Assembly: GCF_021130785.1 (NCBI RefSeq)
Contig: NC_060214.1
Location: forward strand, 41,151,001-41,215,000
DNA length: 64,000 nt
Source: Homalodisca vitripennis
Taxonomy: Eukaryota; Arthropoda; Insecta; Hemiptera; Cicadellidae
Direction of reading: 5' to 3'
Shown: positions 1-14,200 of the stretch, piece by piece
Numbering within the stretch: position 1 is the first letter of the stretch
How the letters are laid out: the number at the start of each line of letters is the position of its first letter
The notes under the pieces: model-generated
The model's input: the letters and a program-made list of their open reading frames with translations, nothing else
Databases searched by the model: none
Told to the model about the DNA's origin: nothing
Made by a program: the position numbers and the translations under genes

Positions 1-879
1 AAAAATCAAAACTTTAAAACGCGTTATGCGGCCAAACCGTTGAGGATAGGGCAAAATATTACTGAACGTTTTTTTGTAGATAGATCAGGTAATTTTCTAA
101 ATCTATATGAAAATCTGATTCGAGCTACGACCAACCGTTTAGCCGCTATCAAGCCCGGAATGTAAATTTTGTAGGCGAAAATTTCCAAATATTTTCACTT
201 AACCGCGTTTTGCGGTCAAACTAATGGAGATATAGTAAAACGTCACTTGACATTTTTTGTAGATCATATTATTTCCTAAATCTGACCTTTGTTATATTTT
301 GACCTCCGACCAATTTTTTCGCCGCTATCGACCCCAAAAACAAAGTTTTCACGTGAAAATTACAAAAAAATTACACATAATCACGTTTTTTTGGCCAAAC
401 CAATGGAGATAGACCAAAAAGTTACTGGACCTTTTCTGTAGATCGCAAAATTTGCTAATTTGATGGGTCAATCAGATTTGAGCTACAACCTACCGTTCGG
501 CCGCTATCGGGCTCGAAACTTTATTTTAAGCGAAAAAATCTCTGGAATGTCAAATGTTCAAGCGTTTTGTCGCTTAACCATGGAAGATAGAGTAAAAAGT
601 CACTGGACCTTTTTTGTAGTTCACTTCATTCCTGACTAACGATTTTTCGTCAAATCCGAGCTAGCTCTAACAGTTTCGCCCGCTATCGGGCTTACAAAAA
701 AGGCTTGCAAGGGTAAAAAATGCGCGTTTTTTTGCGAATTTTTTTTGAGGGGTTTAAAATTAAAAATTCCCGGTTTTCAGACTTTTCCTGTTGGTAGTAA
801 TACGGCAAAAGGTACCTGCGTGCAAAATTTCAAGGTTCTAGCACTTCTAGAAGTAGGTTAGAATTTGTATACATATATC

Positions 880-898
880 AGTCAGTCAGTCAGTTTCA
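880..898. repeat. TCAG/TGAG tetranucleotide run preceding CACATGCGG motif
   Basis: A short TCAG run, sometimes mixed with TGAG, precedes TT(T/A)CACATGCGG in every module: near 880, 3584, 6284, 8450, 10686, 12556, 13632, 14707, 16944, 18805, 19879, 20953, 22712, 24589, 26348 and 28199. Copy number varies from about two to six. It marks the 3' side of each monomer block. Confidence 0.85.
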
Positions 899-920
899 CA
901 TGCGGCTGTATAGTATATTA

Positions 921-962
921 GACTCGCCTTCGGCTCGCTGGGGGCTACGCCCCCAGGCCCCC
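921..962. repeat. 42-bp GC-rich double hairpin, 11 copies in the array
   Basis: The segment holds GCC-TTC-GGC followed by the perfect stem CTGGGGGC-TAC-GCCCCCAG. Copies begin at 921, 3626, 6325, 8494, 10731, 14750, 16989, 20996, 22766, 24650 and 26395, and all 42 bases read the same in each, although the flanks vary. It always follows a TCAG run and the CACATGCGG(C/T)TGTATA motif. After it comes either CATTTGGGTGTTGG (seven copies) or CAAAGTAAACGCTTGC (8494, 14750, 20996, 24650). Role unknown. Confidence 0.9.
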
Positions 963-1479
963 ATTTGGGTGTTGGCTAAATTCGGGGATAAGCGTAGTTC
1001 GGTGATTGGTTAAATTCAGACGTGAAGTTTCCAAATTTTATGAATCCGTTCTCGAGAATCTTACGGGTCGTAATGCTTCGCTAAAGCTCAGCCAAAAGAT
1101 GTGTGGTGTATAATATTAATCAATTGATGTGGTAGAAGAGTTAAGTTATGTGTTCGTGAAATTTGGAGACAAGAAGAATTTGGTTTTAACCAAAGTCAGA
1201 GGACATATGTATACCATAGTTTAATTTTCCGGATTTACCCAAACTTTTGACTTTGAGGGCGTTTTGCGGCTTAACCGTTAGAGATACGTGAAAAAGTGAC
1301 TGGACCTTTCTTGTCGGAAATTTAATTTTATCTTTCGATTCTGGTGCCCGATTTTAGCTACGACATCTGGTGTAGCCAGTATGGAGCTGTGGAGAAAGGA
1401 CTGCACTGGTGGGCTATTGTGAATTGTTTAGTGTAAATATAACAAAAACCCAACCCTGAGTCATTATTTTTAAGTTGTG

Positions 1480-1950
1480 TAGGGGGTTTAATTTGCTCAG
1501 AGGTTTATCTTGTCATGCCAGGAATTTCCCTGGGGGGGAATAATATTACTGGGGGTTAAGACATCAGGGGGTTTAATTTACTAATGAGAAGATTATCTGG
1601 TCTTATCAGAAGATTCCGGGGGAGGGGGGGTTGTTTGGGTGTTGGGAAAATTCGGGGATAAGTGGTATTCAGGAGTTCATCTACTAGGAAATTCCCTGGG
1701 GGGGGTTAATGTTACTGGGGGTTAAGACATCAGGTGGTTATCATGTTATACCAGGAACTTCCCAAGGGGGGTTAAGAGATTTGGTGATTGTTAGAATTCT
1801 GACATGAAGTCATGCCAGGAAATTCCCTAGGGGGGTTAATGTTACCAGGGTGGTTAACACATCAGGGGATTAATTTACTCAGGAGGTTATCTGGTCATAC
1901 TAGGAAATCCTCGGAGGGGGGTTAAAGTTACCGGGGGTTAATGACACACT
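1480..1950. repeat. G-rich minisatellite block
   Basis: Repeating phrases of the type GGAAATTCCCTGGGGGGG, GTTAATGTTACCGGGGG, GTTAACACATCAGGGGG and GGAGGTTATCTGGTCAT recur in a loose order with a unit near 90 bp. Runs of five to twelve G are closely spaced, so G-quadruplex formation is possible on the + strand. Similar blocks lie near 4190-4640, 6890-7020, 8900-9060, 9430-9600, 11330-11460, 15150-15310, 15700-15860, 17570-17710, 21400-21790, 23360-23500, 25050-25440 and 26980-27120. Confidence 0.8.
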
Positions 1951-2709
1951 TGTGCCTATTTTAGAGGGTGTTGTGTCTTGTGAACAAAATAAAAATTTGT
2001 TCTGTCCCTATCTACTATTGACGCATAGCTAACGCTCAGCCAACTTATTATGTGGGGTTGTATTCACTCGTTAACCTAGCAAAGCCTGAATGCTGATTGA
2101 ATTACACAAATATTAGCCACATATAATATATATTTAAAACTCCAAAAATTCCCAATTCACGACAAATATTTTGCTATTTATCGCGTTTTTCAGGCTTATT
2201 AAAGGACATACATCAAAAGGTTATTAGACTTTTTTTGTAGAACACGTCGTTTAATAAAACTTATCATCTTATTTTCTAAATCAAACGTTTGTCTTATTAT
2301 GACCTCCGACCAATAGTTTCGCCGCTATCGAGCCCGAAAACAAAAGTTTCACGTAAAAAGTTACAAAACAATTGCACATAATCACGTTTTTCGGCCACAC
2401 AAATGGAGATAGGGCAAAAAGTCACTGGACCTTTTCTGTAGATCGCGCAATTTTCTAATTGGACAGGTCAATCAGATTTGAGCTACGGCCAACGGTTCGG
2501 CCACTATCGAGCACGAAAAGTAAGTTTTTAAGTGAAATTTACAATATAATCACGTTTTTAACGGCTAAATCATGGAAGATAGAGTAAAAGATCACTGGAT
2601 CTTTTGTGTAGATCGCATTATTTTGTATTAAAATCAATATTTTACTCTGTGCTTGAACTAAGGTTTTGTCTGAAATAGAGCTTAGAAAACAAAATCTCAC
2701 GTAAAACTC

Positions 2710-5414
2710 AAAAAATCAAAACTTTAAAACGCGTTATGCGGCCAAACCGTTGAGGATAGGGCAAAATATTACTGAACGTTTTTTGTAGATCAGGTAATTT
2801 TCTAAATCTATATGAAAATCTGATTCGAGCTACGACCAACCGTTTAGCCGCTATCAAGCCCGGAATGTAAATTTTGTAGGCGAAAATTTCCAAATATTTT
2901 CACTTAACCGCGTTTTGCGGTCAAACTAATGGAGATATAGTAAAACGTCACTTGACATTTTTTGTAGATCATATTATTTCCTAAATCTGACCTTTGTTAT
3001 ATTTTGACCTCCGACCAATTTTTTCGCCGCTATCGACCCCAAAAACAAAGTTTTCACGTGAAAATTACAAAAAAATTACACATAATCACGTTTTTTTTTG
3101 GCCAAACCAATGGAGATAGACCAAAAAGTTACTGGACCTTTTCTGTAGATCGCAAAATTTGCTAATTTGATGGGTCAATCAGATTTGAGCTACAACCTAC
3201 CGTTCGGCCGCTATCGGGCTCGAAACTTTATTTTAAGCGAAAAAATCTCTGGAATGTCAAATGTTCAAGCGTTTTGTCGCTTAAACCATGGAAGATAGAG
3301 TAAAAAGTCACTGGACCTTTTTTGTAGTTCACTTCATTCCTGACTAACGATTTTTCGTCAAATCCGAGCTAGCTCTAACAGTTCGCCCGCTATCGGGCTT
3401 ACAAAAAAGGCTTGCAAGGGTAAAAAATGCGCGTTTTTTTTGCGAATTTTTTTGAGGGGTTTAAAATTAAAAATTCCCGGTTTTCAGACTTTTCCTGTTG
3501 GTAATACGGCAAAAGGTACCTGCGTGCAAAATTTCAAGGTTCTAGCACTTCTAGAAGTAGGTTAGAATTTGTATACATATATCAGGTCAGTCAGTCAGTT
3601 TCACATGCGGCTGTATAGTATATTAGACTCGCCTTCGGCTCGCTGGGGGCTACGCCCCCAGGCCCCCATTTGGGTGTTGGCTAAATTCGGGGATAAGCGT
3701 AGTTTCGGTGATTGGTTTAAATTCAGACGTGAAGTTTCCAAATTTTATGAATCCGTTCTCGAGAATCTTACGGGTCGTAATGCTTCGCTAAAGCTCAGCC
3801 AAAAGATGTGTGGTGTATAATATTAATCAATTGATGTGGTAGAAGAGTTAAGTTATGTGTTCGTGAAATTTGGAGACAAGAAGAATTTGGTTTTAACCAA
3901 AGTCAGAGGACATATGTATACCATAGTTTAATTTTCCGGATTTACCCAAACTTTTGACTTTGAGGGCGTTTTGCGGCTTAACCGTTAGAGATACGTGAAA
4001 AAGTGACTGGACCTTTCTTGTCGGAAATTTAATTTTATCTTTCGATTCTGGTGTCCGATTTTAGCTACGACGTCTGGTTTAGCCAGTACGGAGCTGTGGA
4101 GAAAGGACTGCACTGGTGGCCTATTGTGATTTGTTTAGTGTAAATATAACAAAAACCCAACCCTGAGTCATTATTTTTAAGTTGTTTAGGGGGTTTAATT
4201 TGCTCAGAGGTTTATCTTGTCATGCCAGGAATTTCCCTGGGGGGAATAATATTACTGGGGGTTAAGACATCAGGGGGTTTAATTTACTAATGAGAAGATT
4301 ATCTGGTCTTATCAGAAGATTCCGGGGGAGGGGGTTGTTTGGGTGTTGGGAAAATTCGGGGATAAGTGGTATTCAGGAGTTCATCTACTAGGAAATTCCC
4401 TGGGGGGGGTTAATGTTACTGGGGGTTAAGACATCAGGTGGTTATCATGTTATACCAGGAACTTCCCAAGGGGGGTTAAGAGATTTGGTGATTGTTAGAA
4501 TTCTGACATGAAGTCATGCCAGGAAATTCCCTAGGGGGGTTAATGTTACCAGGGTGGTTAACACATCAGGGGATTAATTTACTCAGGAGGTTATCTGGTC
4601 ATACTAGGAAATCCTCGGAGGGGGGTTAAAGTTACCGGGGGTTAATGACACACTTGTGCCTATTTTAGAGGGTGTTGTGTCTTGTGAACAAAATAAAAAT
4701 TTGTTCTGTCCCTATCTACTATTGACGCATAGCTAACGCTCAGCCAACTTATTATGTGGGGTTGTATTCACTCGTTAACCTAGCAAAGCCTGAATGCTGA
4801 TTGAATTACACAAATATTAGCCACATATAATATATATTTAAAACTCCAAAAATTCCCAATTCACGACAAATATTTTGCTATTTATCGCGTTTTTCAGGCT
4901 TATTAAAGGACATACATCAAAAGGTTATTAGACTTTTTTTGTAGAACACGTCGTTTAATAAAACTTATCATCTTATTTTCTAAATCAAACGTTTGTCTTA
5001 TTATGACCTCCGACCAATAGTTTTCGCCGCTATCGAGCCCGAAAACAAAAGTTTCACGTAAAAGTTACAAAACAATTGCACATAATCACGTTTTTTCGGC
5101 CACACAAATGGAGATAGGGCAAAAAGTCACTGGACCTTTTCTGTAGATCGCGCAATTTTCTAATTGGACAGGTCAATCAGATTTGAGCTACGGCCAACGG
5201 TTCGGCCACTATCGAGCACGAAAAGTAAGTTTTTTAAGTGAAATTTACAATATAATCACGTTTTTACGGCTAAATCATGGAAGATAGAGTAAAAGATCAC
5301 TGGATCTTTTGTGTAGATCGCATTATTTTGTATTAAAATCAATATTTTACTCTGTGCTTGAACTAAGGTTTTGTCTGAAATAGAGCTTAGAAAACAAAAT
5401 CTCACGTAAAACTC
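2710..5414. repeat. 2.7-kb HOR unit, copy 2
   Basis: Same order of blocks as copy 1, shifted by about 2.71 kb. Differences are mainly run lengths: the T run before GGCC near 3090 is longer than in copies 1 and 3, and CTTAAACCATGG near 3281 replaces CTTAACCATGG. Near-identity with copy 1 implies very recent duplication or ongoing homogenisation. Confidence 0.85.
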
Positions 5415-7587
5415 AAAAAATCAAAACTTTAAAACGCGTTATGCGGCCAAACCGTTGAGGATAGGGCAAAATATTACTGAACGTTTTTTGTAGATCAGGT
5501 AATTTTCTAAATCTATATGAAAATCTGATTCGAGCTACGACCAACCGTTTAGCCGCTATCAAGCCCGGAATGTAAATTTGTAGGCGAAAATTTCCAAATA
5601 TTTTCACTTAACCGCGTTTTGCGGTCAAACTAATGGAGATATAGTAAAACGTCACTTGACATTTTTTGTAGATCATATTATTTCCTAAATCTGACCTTTG
5701 TTATATTTTGACCTCCGACCAATTTTTTCGCCGCTATCGACCCCAAAAACAAAGTTTTCACGTGAAAATTACAAAAAAATTACACATAATCACGTTTTTT
5801 GGCCAAACCAATGGAGATAGACCAAAAAGTTACTGGACCTTTTCTGTAGATCGCAAAATTTGCTAATTTGATGGGTCAATCAGATTTGAGCTACAACCTA
5901 CCGTTCGGCCGCTATCGGGCTCGAAACTTTATTTTAAGCGAAAAAATCTCTGGAATGTCAAATGTTCAAGCGTTTTGTCGCTTAACCATGGAAGATAGAG
6001 TAAAAAGTCACTGGACCTTTTTTGTAGTTCACTTCATTCCTGACTAACGATTTTTCGTCAAATCCGAGCTAGCTCTAACAGTTCGCCCGCTATCGGGCTT
6101 ACAAAAAAGGCTTGCAAGGGTAAAAAATGCGCGTTTTTTTGCGAATTTTTTTGAGGGGTTTAAAATTAAAAATTCCCGGTTTTCAGACTTTTCCTGTTTG
6201 GTAATACGGCAAAAGGTACCTGCGTGCAAAATTTCAAGGTTCTAGCACTTCTAGAAGTAGGTTAGAATTTGTATACATATATCAGTCAGTCAGTCAGTTT
6301 CACATGCGGCTGTATAGTATATTAGACTCGCCTTCGGCTCGCTGGGGGCTACGCCCCCAGGCCCCCATTTGGGTGTTGGCTAAATTCGGGGATAATCGTA
6401 GTTCGGTGATTGGTTAAATTCAGACGTCAAGTTTCCAAATTTTATGTATCCGTTCTCGAGAATCTTATGGGTCGTAATGCTTCGCTAACGCTCAGCCAAA
6501 AGATGTGTAGTGTATAATAATCAATTGATGTGGTAGAAGAGTTAAGTTATGTGTTCGTGAAATTTTGGAGACAAGAAGAATTTGGTTTTAACCAAAGTCA
6601 GAGGACGTATGTATACCATAGTTTTAATTTTCCGGATTTACCCAAACTTTTGACTTTGAGGGCGTTTTGCGGCTTAACCGTTAGAGATACGTGAAAAAGT
6701 AACTGGACCTTTCTTGTCGGAAATTTAATTTTATCTTTCGATTCCGTCGTCAGACTTTAGCTGCGACCTTTGGTTTAGCCAGGAATGAGCTCGGGAGAAA
6801 AGTCTGCACTGGTCAGCTATCGTGAATTGTTTAGTACAAACATAATAAAAACCGACCTTAAGGCAGTATTTTAAGTTGAACAGTTGGTTTAATATCATCA
6901 GGAGATTATCTAGTCAAGCCAGGAAATTCCCTGGGGGGTTAACACATCAGGGGGTTTAATTTATTCAGGAGGTTATCTGGTCATACCAGGAAATCCCCGG
7001 GGGGGGTGTTACCGGGGGTTAATTACACAGTTCGGCCTATTTTTTGAGGGTGTTGTGTCTGTGAACATAATATAAAACACTCTGTCCCTATCTACTATTG
7101 AAGCTTCACTAACGCTCAGCCAACTCCCGACGTGGAGGGGGGTTTTAGTCACTCGGTAACGTAGTAATACAAGGTCAATCTGGAACCAGCACGAATCGCA
7201 CTAATTATAGTTGCAAGATTTAAAACCCCTAAAATTGACGACAAAGAATTTGCCTTTTAGAGCATTAACCAGGCTTACGGAAAGATAAACGACAAAAAGC
7301 TACTGGACCTTTTTTGTTGATTTCATAAATAGCTAGTTATGAAAAGTTTTACATTTAACCTACGGCCAACGGTTCGGCCACTATCGAGCACGAAATGTAA
7401 GTTTTTAAGTGAAATTTTCGAGATAATCACGTTTTTACGGCTAAACCATGGAAGATAGAGTAAAAAGTCACTGAAACGTTTGTGTATCAACCGCATTATT
7501 TTGTATTACAATCAAATTTTTATTCTGGCCTAGAACTAAGATTTTGTCTGAAATAGAGCCCAGAAAACAAAATCTCACGTAAAACTC
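5415..7587. repeat. 2.17-kb shortened HOR unit, copy 3
   Basis: It begins with the same block as copies 1 and 2, but the next occurrence of that block lies only 2173 bp on, at 7588. The G-rich block (about 6890-7020) is about half the length of that in copies 1 and 2, and the part after it has a different sequence (a GGAACCAGCACGAATCGCAC-type segment near 7170-7200 that also appears at 9760 and 16030). This unit bridges the 2.7-kb and 6.25-kb HOR types. Confidence 0.75.
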
Positions 7588-8230
7588 AAAAAATCAAAAC
7601 TTTAAAACGCGTTATGCGGCCAAACCATTGAGGATAGGGCAAAATGTTACTGAACGTTTTATGTAGATCACGTGATTTCCTAAATCCAAATGAAAATTTT
7701 ATTTGAGCTACGACCAACCGTTTAGCCGCTATCAAGCCCGGAATGTAAATTTTTAAGCGAAAATTTCCAAATATTTTCACTTAATCGCGTTTTGCGGTCA
7801 AACTAATGGAGATATAGTAAAAAGTCAATTAACCTTTTTTGTAGATCATATTATTTCCTAAATCTAACCTTCGTTTTATTTTGACCTCCGACCAATGGTT
7901 TCGCCGCTATCGACCCCGTAAACAAAAATTTCCACGTAAAAGTTACAAAAAAATTACACATAATCACGTTTTTCGGCCAAACCAATGGAGATAGGGAAAA
8001 AAGTCACTAGACTATTTCTGTAGTTCACGTAATTTGATGGGTCAATCAGATTTGAGCTCCGACCTACCGTTCGGCCGCCGCTATCGGGCTAGAAACTTTA
8101 TTTTAAGCGAAAAAATCTCTGGAATGTCAAACATTCCCGCGTTTTGTGGCTTAACAACACGAGATAGGAAAAAAAGTCACTGAACCTTTTTTGTAGTTCA
8201 CTTCATTCCTGACTAACGATTTTTCGTCAG
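7588..8230. repeat. Satellite monomers joining two HOR types
   Basis: About four monomers related to those of the 2.7-kb unit but carrying more substitutions. Near 8190-8230 the sequence becomes nearly identical to 14440-14486, so a recombination junction between HOR types lies in this short interval. Confidence 0.65.
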
Positions 8231-11200
8231 ATTGAAGCTAGCTCCAACGGTTCGCCCGCTATCGGGCTTACAAAAAACGCCTGCAAGGGTAAAGAATGCG
8301 TGATTTTTCGGGAATTTTTTTTGAGGGGTTTAAAAGTAAAAATTCCCGGTTTTCAGACTTTTCCTGTTGGTTATACGGCAAAAGGTACCTGCGTGCAAAA
8401 TTTCAAGTTTCCAGCACTTCTAGAAGTAGGTTAGAATTTGTATACATATATCAGTCAGTCAGTCAGTTTCACATGCGGCTGTATAGTATATTAGACTCGC
8501 CTTCGGCTCGCTGGGGGCTACGCCCCCAGGCCCCCAAAGTAAACGCTTGCAAATTCGGGGATAAGCGGAATTCGGTGACTGGTTAAGTCCGGACATTAAG
8601 TAAATGACAAGGGATTTAAAAATTGACCTTTTTCATAGATTTTTTTTCCGGATTCGTAAAAACTTTTGACTTTGAGGGCATTTTGCGGTTAAACCGTTAG
8701 AGATACGACAAAAAGTGACTGGACCTTTCTTGTTGGAAATTTAATTTTGTCTTTCGATTGTGCCCTCAGATCTGATCTACGACCTATGGTTTAGCCAGAA
8801 ATGAGCTCGGGAGAAAAGTCTGCACGGGTCAGCTATCTTGAATTGTTTAGTATAAACATAATAAAAACCGACCTCAAGGCAGTATTTTAAGTCGAACAGG
8901 GGGTTTAATATCACCAGGAGACTATCTAGTCAAGGCCGAGAAATTCCCTGGGTGGGTGATTAATGTTAAGGAGGTTAAGACAAGAGGGGGTTTAATTTCG
9001 TCAGGATATTGTCTGGTCATATGAACAAATTCCCAGGGGGGGTTAACGTTACCGGGGATAAATGTGGTGTATAATATTAATCAATTGATGTGGAAGAAGA
9101 GTTAAGTTATGTGTTCGCGAAATTTGGAGACAAGAAGAATTTGGTTTTAACCAAAGTCAGAGGACGTATGTATACCATAGGTTCATTTTCCGGATTTACC
9201 CAAACTTTTGACTTTGATGGGGTTTGCGGCTTAACCGTTAGAGATACGAAAAAAAGTGACTGGACCTTTCTTGTCGGAAATTTGATTTTATCTTTCGATT
9301 CTGGTGTCCGATTTTAGCTACGAAGTCTGGTTTAGCCAGTACGGAGCTGTGGAGAAAGGACTGCACTGGTGGGCTATTGTGAATTGTTTAGTGTAAATAT
9401 AACAAAAACCCAACCCTGAGTCATTAGTTTTTAAGTTGTTTTAGGGGGTTTGATTTGCTCAGAGGTTTATCTTGTCATGCCAGGAAATTCCCGGGGAGGG
9501 GAGATTAATGTTAAAGGGGGTTAACACATCAGGGGGTTTAATTTCGTCAGGATATTGTCTGGTCATATGAACAAATTCCCGGGGGCGGGGTTAATGTTAC
9601 AAGGGTTAATGACACACTTGGGCCTATTTTATAGGGTGTTGTGTCTGTAAACATAATAAAAAAAACACTCTGTCCCTATCTACTATTGAAACTTCACTAA
9701 CGCTCAGCCAACTCCCGACGTGGAGGGGGGTTTTAGTCACTCGTTAACGTAGTAATACAAGGTCAAGCTGGAACCAGCATGAAGCGCACTAATTATAGTT
9801 GAAAAATTTAAAACACCTAAAAGTAACGACGAAGAATTTGTCATTTAGAGCATTTATCAGGCTTACGGAAAGATAAACGATAGAAAGCTAGTGAACCTTT
9901 TTTTTAGATCCTATGAATAGCTAGTTACAAAAAATTTTACATTTAAGCTAGGGCTAACGGTTTCGGCCAATATCGAGCCCAGAAGGTAATTTTTTGAGTG
10001 AAATTTTCAACATAATCACGTTTTTTGGCTAAACCATGGAAGATAGAGTAAAATGTCACTGGACCTTTTTTGTAGACCACATTGTTTCGTATTAAAATGC
10101 GATTTTTAATCTACCCTAACTATAAAGGTTCCGCTGACACAGAGCCCGGAAACAAAATTCTAAAGTAAAACTCAAGAAATCAATAATTTAAAACGTGTAA
10201 TGCGGCCAAACCGTTGAGGATAGGACAATATGTTTACTGGACCTTTTTTGTAGATCACGCGATTTCCTAAATCACATTGAAAATTTTTTTTGAGCTACGA
10301 CCAACCGTTTAGCCGCTATCGAGCCCGAAAGGTAAATGTTGAGGCGAAAATTTCAAAATATTTTAATGTAATCGCGTTTTTGCGGCCAAAGTAATTGAGA
10401 TATAGCAAAAAGTCACTGGACCTTTTTTGTAGTTCACTTCATTCCTGACCATGAATTTTTTCGTCAGATCCGAGCTAGCTCCAACAGTTCGCCCGCTATC
10501 GTGCTTCAAAGAAAAGCCTGCAAGGGCAAAAAGGGGTCAGTTCGCGAATTTTTTTAAGGGGTTTCAAAATTAAAAAATTCCGGTTTTCAGACTTTTCCTG
10601 GTGGTTTGAAGATTCCAGCTACGTGTGTGCAAAATTTGGTTTTCTCCAGCACTTCTAGAACTATGTTAGAATTTGTATCGCCTATCAGTGAGTGAGTCAG
10701 TCAGTTACACATGCGGCTGTATATATATGGGACTCGCCTTCGGCTCGCTGGGGGCTACGCCCCCAGGCCCCCATTTGGGTGTTGGCTAAATTCGGGGATA
10801 AGCGTAGTTCGGTGATTGGTTAAATTCAGACGTGAAGTTTCCAAATTTTATGAATCCGTTCTCGAGAATCTTACGGGTCGTAATGCTTCGCTAAAGCTCA
10901 GCCAAAAGATGTGTGGTGTAATAATATTAATCAATTGATGTGGTAGAAGAGTTAAGTTATGTGTTCGTGAAATTTGGAGACAAGAAGAATTTGGTTTTAA
11001 CCAAAGTCAGAGGACATATGTATAACCTATAGTTTAATTTTCCGGATTTACCCAAACTTTTGACTTTGAGGGCGTTTTGCGGCTTAAACCGTTAGAGATA
11101 CGTGAAAAAGTGACTGGACCTTTCTTGTCGGAAATTTAATTTTATTTTTCGATTCCGTCGTCAGATTTTAGCTGCGACCTTTGGTTTAGCCAGGAATGAG

Positions 11201-14200
11201 CTCGGGAGAAAAGTCTGCACTGGTCAGCTATCGTGAATTGTTTATTACAAACATAATAAAAAACCGACCTTAAGGCAGTATTTTAAGTTGAACAGTTGGT
11301 TTAATATCATCAGGAGATTATCTAGTCAAGCCAGGAAATTCCCTGGGGGGGGTTAATGTTACCGGGGGGTTAACACATCAGGGGGTTTAATTTACTCAGG
11401 AGGTTATCTGGTCATACCAGGAAATCCTCGGAGGGGGTTTAATGTTACCGGGGGCTAATGACACACCTGTCCCTATTTTAGACGGTGTTGTGTTAAAAAT
11501 TTATTCTGTCCCTATCTACTATTGACGCATAGCTAAAGCTCAGCCAACTTATTATGTGGGGTTGTATTCACTCGTTAACCTAGCAAAGCCTGAATCCTGA
11601 TTGAATTACACAAATATTAGTCACATATAGGCCTAATATATATTTAAAACTCCAAAAATTTTCCAATTCACGACAAATATTTTGCTATTTATCGCGTTTT
11701 TTTAAAGGCTTATTAAAGTACATACAGCAAAAAGTTACTATACTTTTTTTTGTAGAACACGTCGTTTACTAAAACTTATTAAATCGCATTTTTTGAGCTA
11801 CGACCAACCGTTTAGCCGCTATAAAGCCCGGAATGTAAATTTGTAGGCGAAAATTTCCAAATATTTTCACTTAATCGCGTTTTGCGGTCAAACTAATGGA
11901 GATATAGTAAAAAGTCACTCAACCCTTTTTGTAGATCATATTATTTCCTAAAATCTAACCTTTGTTTTATTTTGACCTCCGTCCAATTTTTTTCGCCGCT
12001 ATCGACTCCAAAAACAAAGTTTTTCAACGTGAAAATTACAAAAAAAATTTCACATAATCACGTTTTTTCGGCCAAACCAATGGAGATAGGGCAAAAAGTC
12101 ACTGGACGTTTTCTGTAGATCTTGCAATTTGCTAATTTGATGGGACAATCAGATTTGAGCTACGACCTACCGTTCGGTTCGGCCGCTATCGGGCTCGAAA
12201 CTTTATTTTAAGCGGAAAAATCTCTGGAATGTCAAATGTTTCGAGCGTTTTGTCGCTTACCATGGAAGATAGAGCAAAAAGTCACTGGACCTTTTTTGTA
12301 GTTTCATTTCATTCCTGATTATGAATTTTTCGTCAGATCCGAGCTAGCTCTAACGGTCCGCCCGCTATTGGGCTTACAAGAAAAGCCTGCAGGGGTGAAA
12401 AATGCGCGAATGTTCTCGAATTTTTTTGAGGTGTTTAAAAGTAAAAATTCCCGGTTTTCAGACTTTTCCCGGTGGTTTCACGGTAAAAGGCATAAGCGTG
12501 GAAAATTTCAAGTTTCTAGCACTTCTAGAACTATGTTAGAATTAGTATGATCTGTCAGTGAGTCAGTTTCACATGCGGCTGTATATAATATAGGATAACC
12601 GTTAGATACGAGGAAAAAGTGACTGGACGTTTCTTGTCGAAAATTTAATTTTCTCTTTCGATTATGCCATCAGATTTAAGCTACAACCTATAATTTAGGC
12701 AGTACAGAGCTTAGGACAAAAGACTGCACTGGGCAGTTTAAAAATATCACGTAAAAGTTAAAAAAATCAACACTTAAAAACGCGTTATGCGGCCAAACCG
12801 TTGAGGATAGGGCAAAATGTTAACTGAACATTATTTGTAGATCACGCAATTTCATAAATCCTTTTAAAAATTTGTTTTGAGCTACGACCAACAGTTAAGC
12901 CGCTTATCGAGCCCGAAAGGTAAATTTTTAGGCGAAAATTTTCAAATACTTTCACTTAATCACGTTTTGCGGCCAAACCAATGGAGATAGAGTAAAGAGT
13001 TACTGGGACATTTTTGTAGATCACCTCATTTTCCTAACTCCAACGTTCGTCTTATTTCGACCTCTGACCAATGGTTTCGCCGCTATCGAGCCCGAAAACA
13101 AAAGTTTCGCGTAAACATTACACAAAAAATGCACGTAATTACGTTTTTCGGCCAAACCAATGGAGATAGGGCAAAAAGTCACTGAACCTTTTCTGTAGAT
13201 CGCGCAATTTGCTAATTTGACGGGTCAATCAGATTTGAGCTACGACCAACGGTTCGGCCGCTATCAAGCTCGAAACATTATTTTTAGCGAAAAAATCTCT
13301 GGAATGTCAAATATTAGAGCGTTTTGTCGCTTAACCATGGAAGATAGACTAAAAAGTCACTGGACCTTTTTTGTAGATCACTTCATTCCTGACTAACGAT
13401 TTTTCGTCAAATCGAAGCTAGCTCCAACGGTTCACCCGCTATCAGGCTTACAAGAAATGCCTGCAGGGGTAAAGAATGCGAGATTTTTGAGGAATTTTTT
13501 TGAGGGGTTTTAAAAGTAAAAAGTCCGGTTTTCAGACTTTTCCTCCGGGTAATATTGTGAAAGGTACCTGCGTGCCAAATTTTCACGTTTCCAGCACTTC
13601 TAGAAGTATGTTAGAATTTGTATCTATATATCAGTGAGTCAGTTTCACATGCGGCTGTATAAGTATTTAGATAACCGTTAGATACGAGAAAAAGTGACTG
13701 GACGTTTCTTGTCGAAAATTTAATTTTCTCTTTCGATTATGCCATCAGATTTAAGTCTACGACCTATAATTTTAAGCAGTACAAGAGCTTAGGACAAAAG
13801 ACTGCACTGGGCAGTTTAAAAAATATCACGTAAAAGTTAAAAAATCAACACTTAAAACGCGTTATGCGGCCAAACCGTTGAGGATAGGGCAAAATGTTAC
13901 TGAACATTATTTGTAGATCACGCAATTTCATAAATCCTTTTAAAAATTTGTTTTGAGCTACGACCAACAGTTAAGCCGCTATCGAGCCCGAAAGGTAAAT
14001 TTTTAGGCGAAAATTTTCAAATACTTTCACTTAATCACGTTTTTGCGGCCAAACCAATGGAGATAGAGTAAAGAGTTACTGGGACATTTTTGTAGATCAC
14101 CTCATTTCCTAACTCCAACGTTCGTCTTATTTCGACCTCTGACCAATGGTTTCGCCGCTATCGAGCCCGAAAAACAAAAGTTTCGCGTAAAAATTACACA

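Larger units (their letters stand above)
1..2709. repeat. 2.7-kb HOR unit, copy 1
   Basis: It starts at the AAAAATCAAAACTTTAAAAC block, which recurs at 2711 and 5416. Order within the unit: four monomers (1-720), a CTTCTAGAAG palindrome and TCAG run (about 837-898), the 42-bp GC hairpin (921-962), one monomer (near 1268), G-rich minisatellite (about 1480-1950), then four monomers (about 2150-2709). It differs from copy 2 mostly by homopolymer-length changes and a 4-bp GATA duplication near 77-84. The left end is cut by the window, so the true start of the unit is arbitrary. Confidence 0.85.

Noticed and set aside
3569..3820. Open frame of 83 codons within the satellite
   Set aside because: It covers the TCAG run, the GC hairpin and monomer sequence. 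Other copies of the same DNA (866-1110, 6269-6510) break the frame by one-base indels, so no coding constraint exists.
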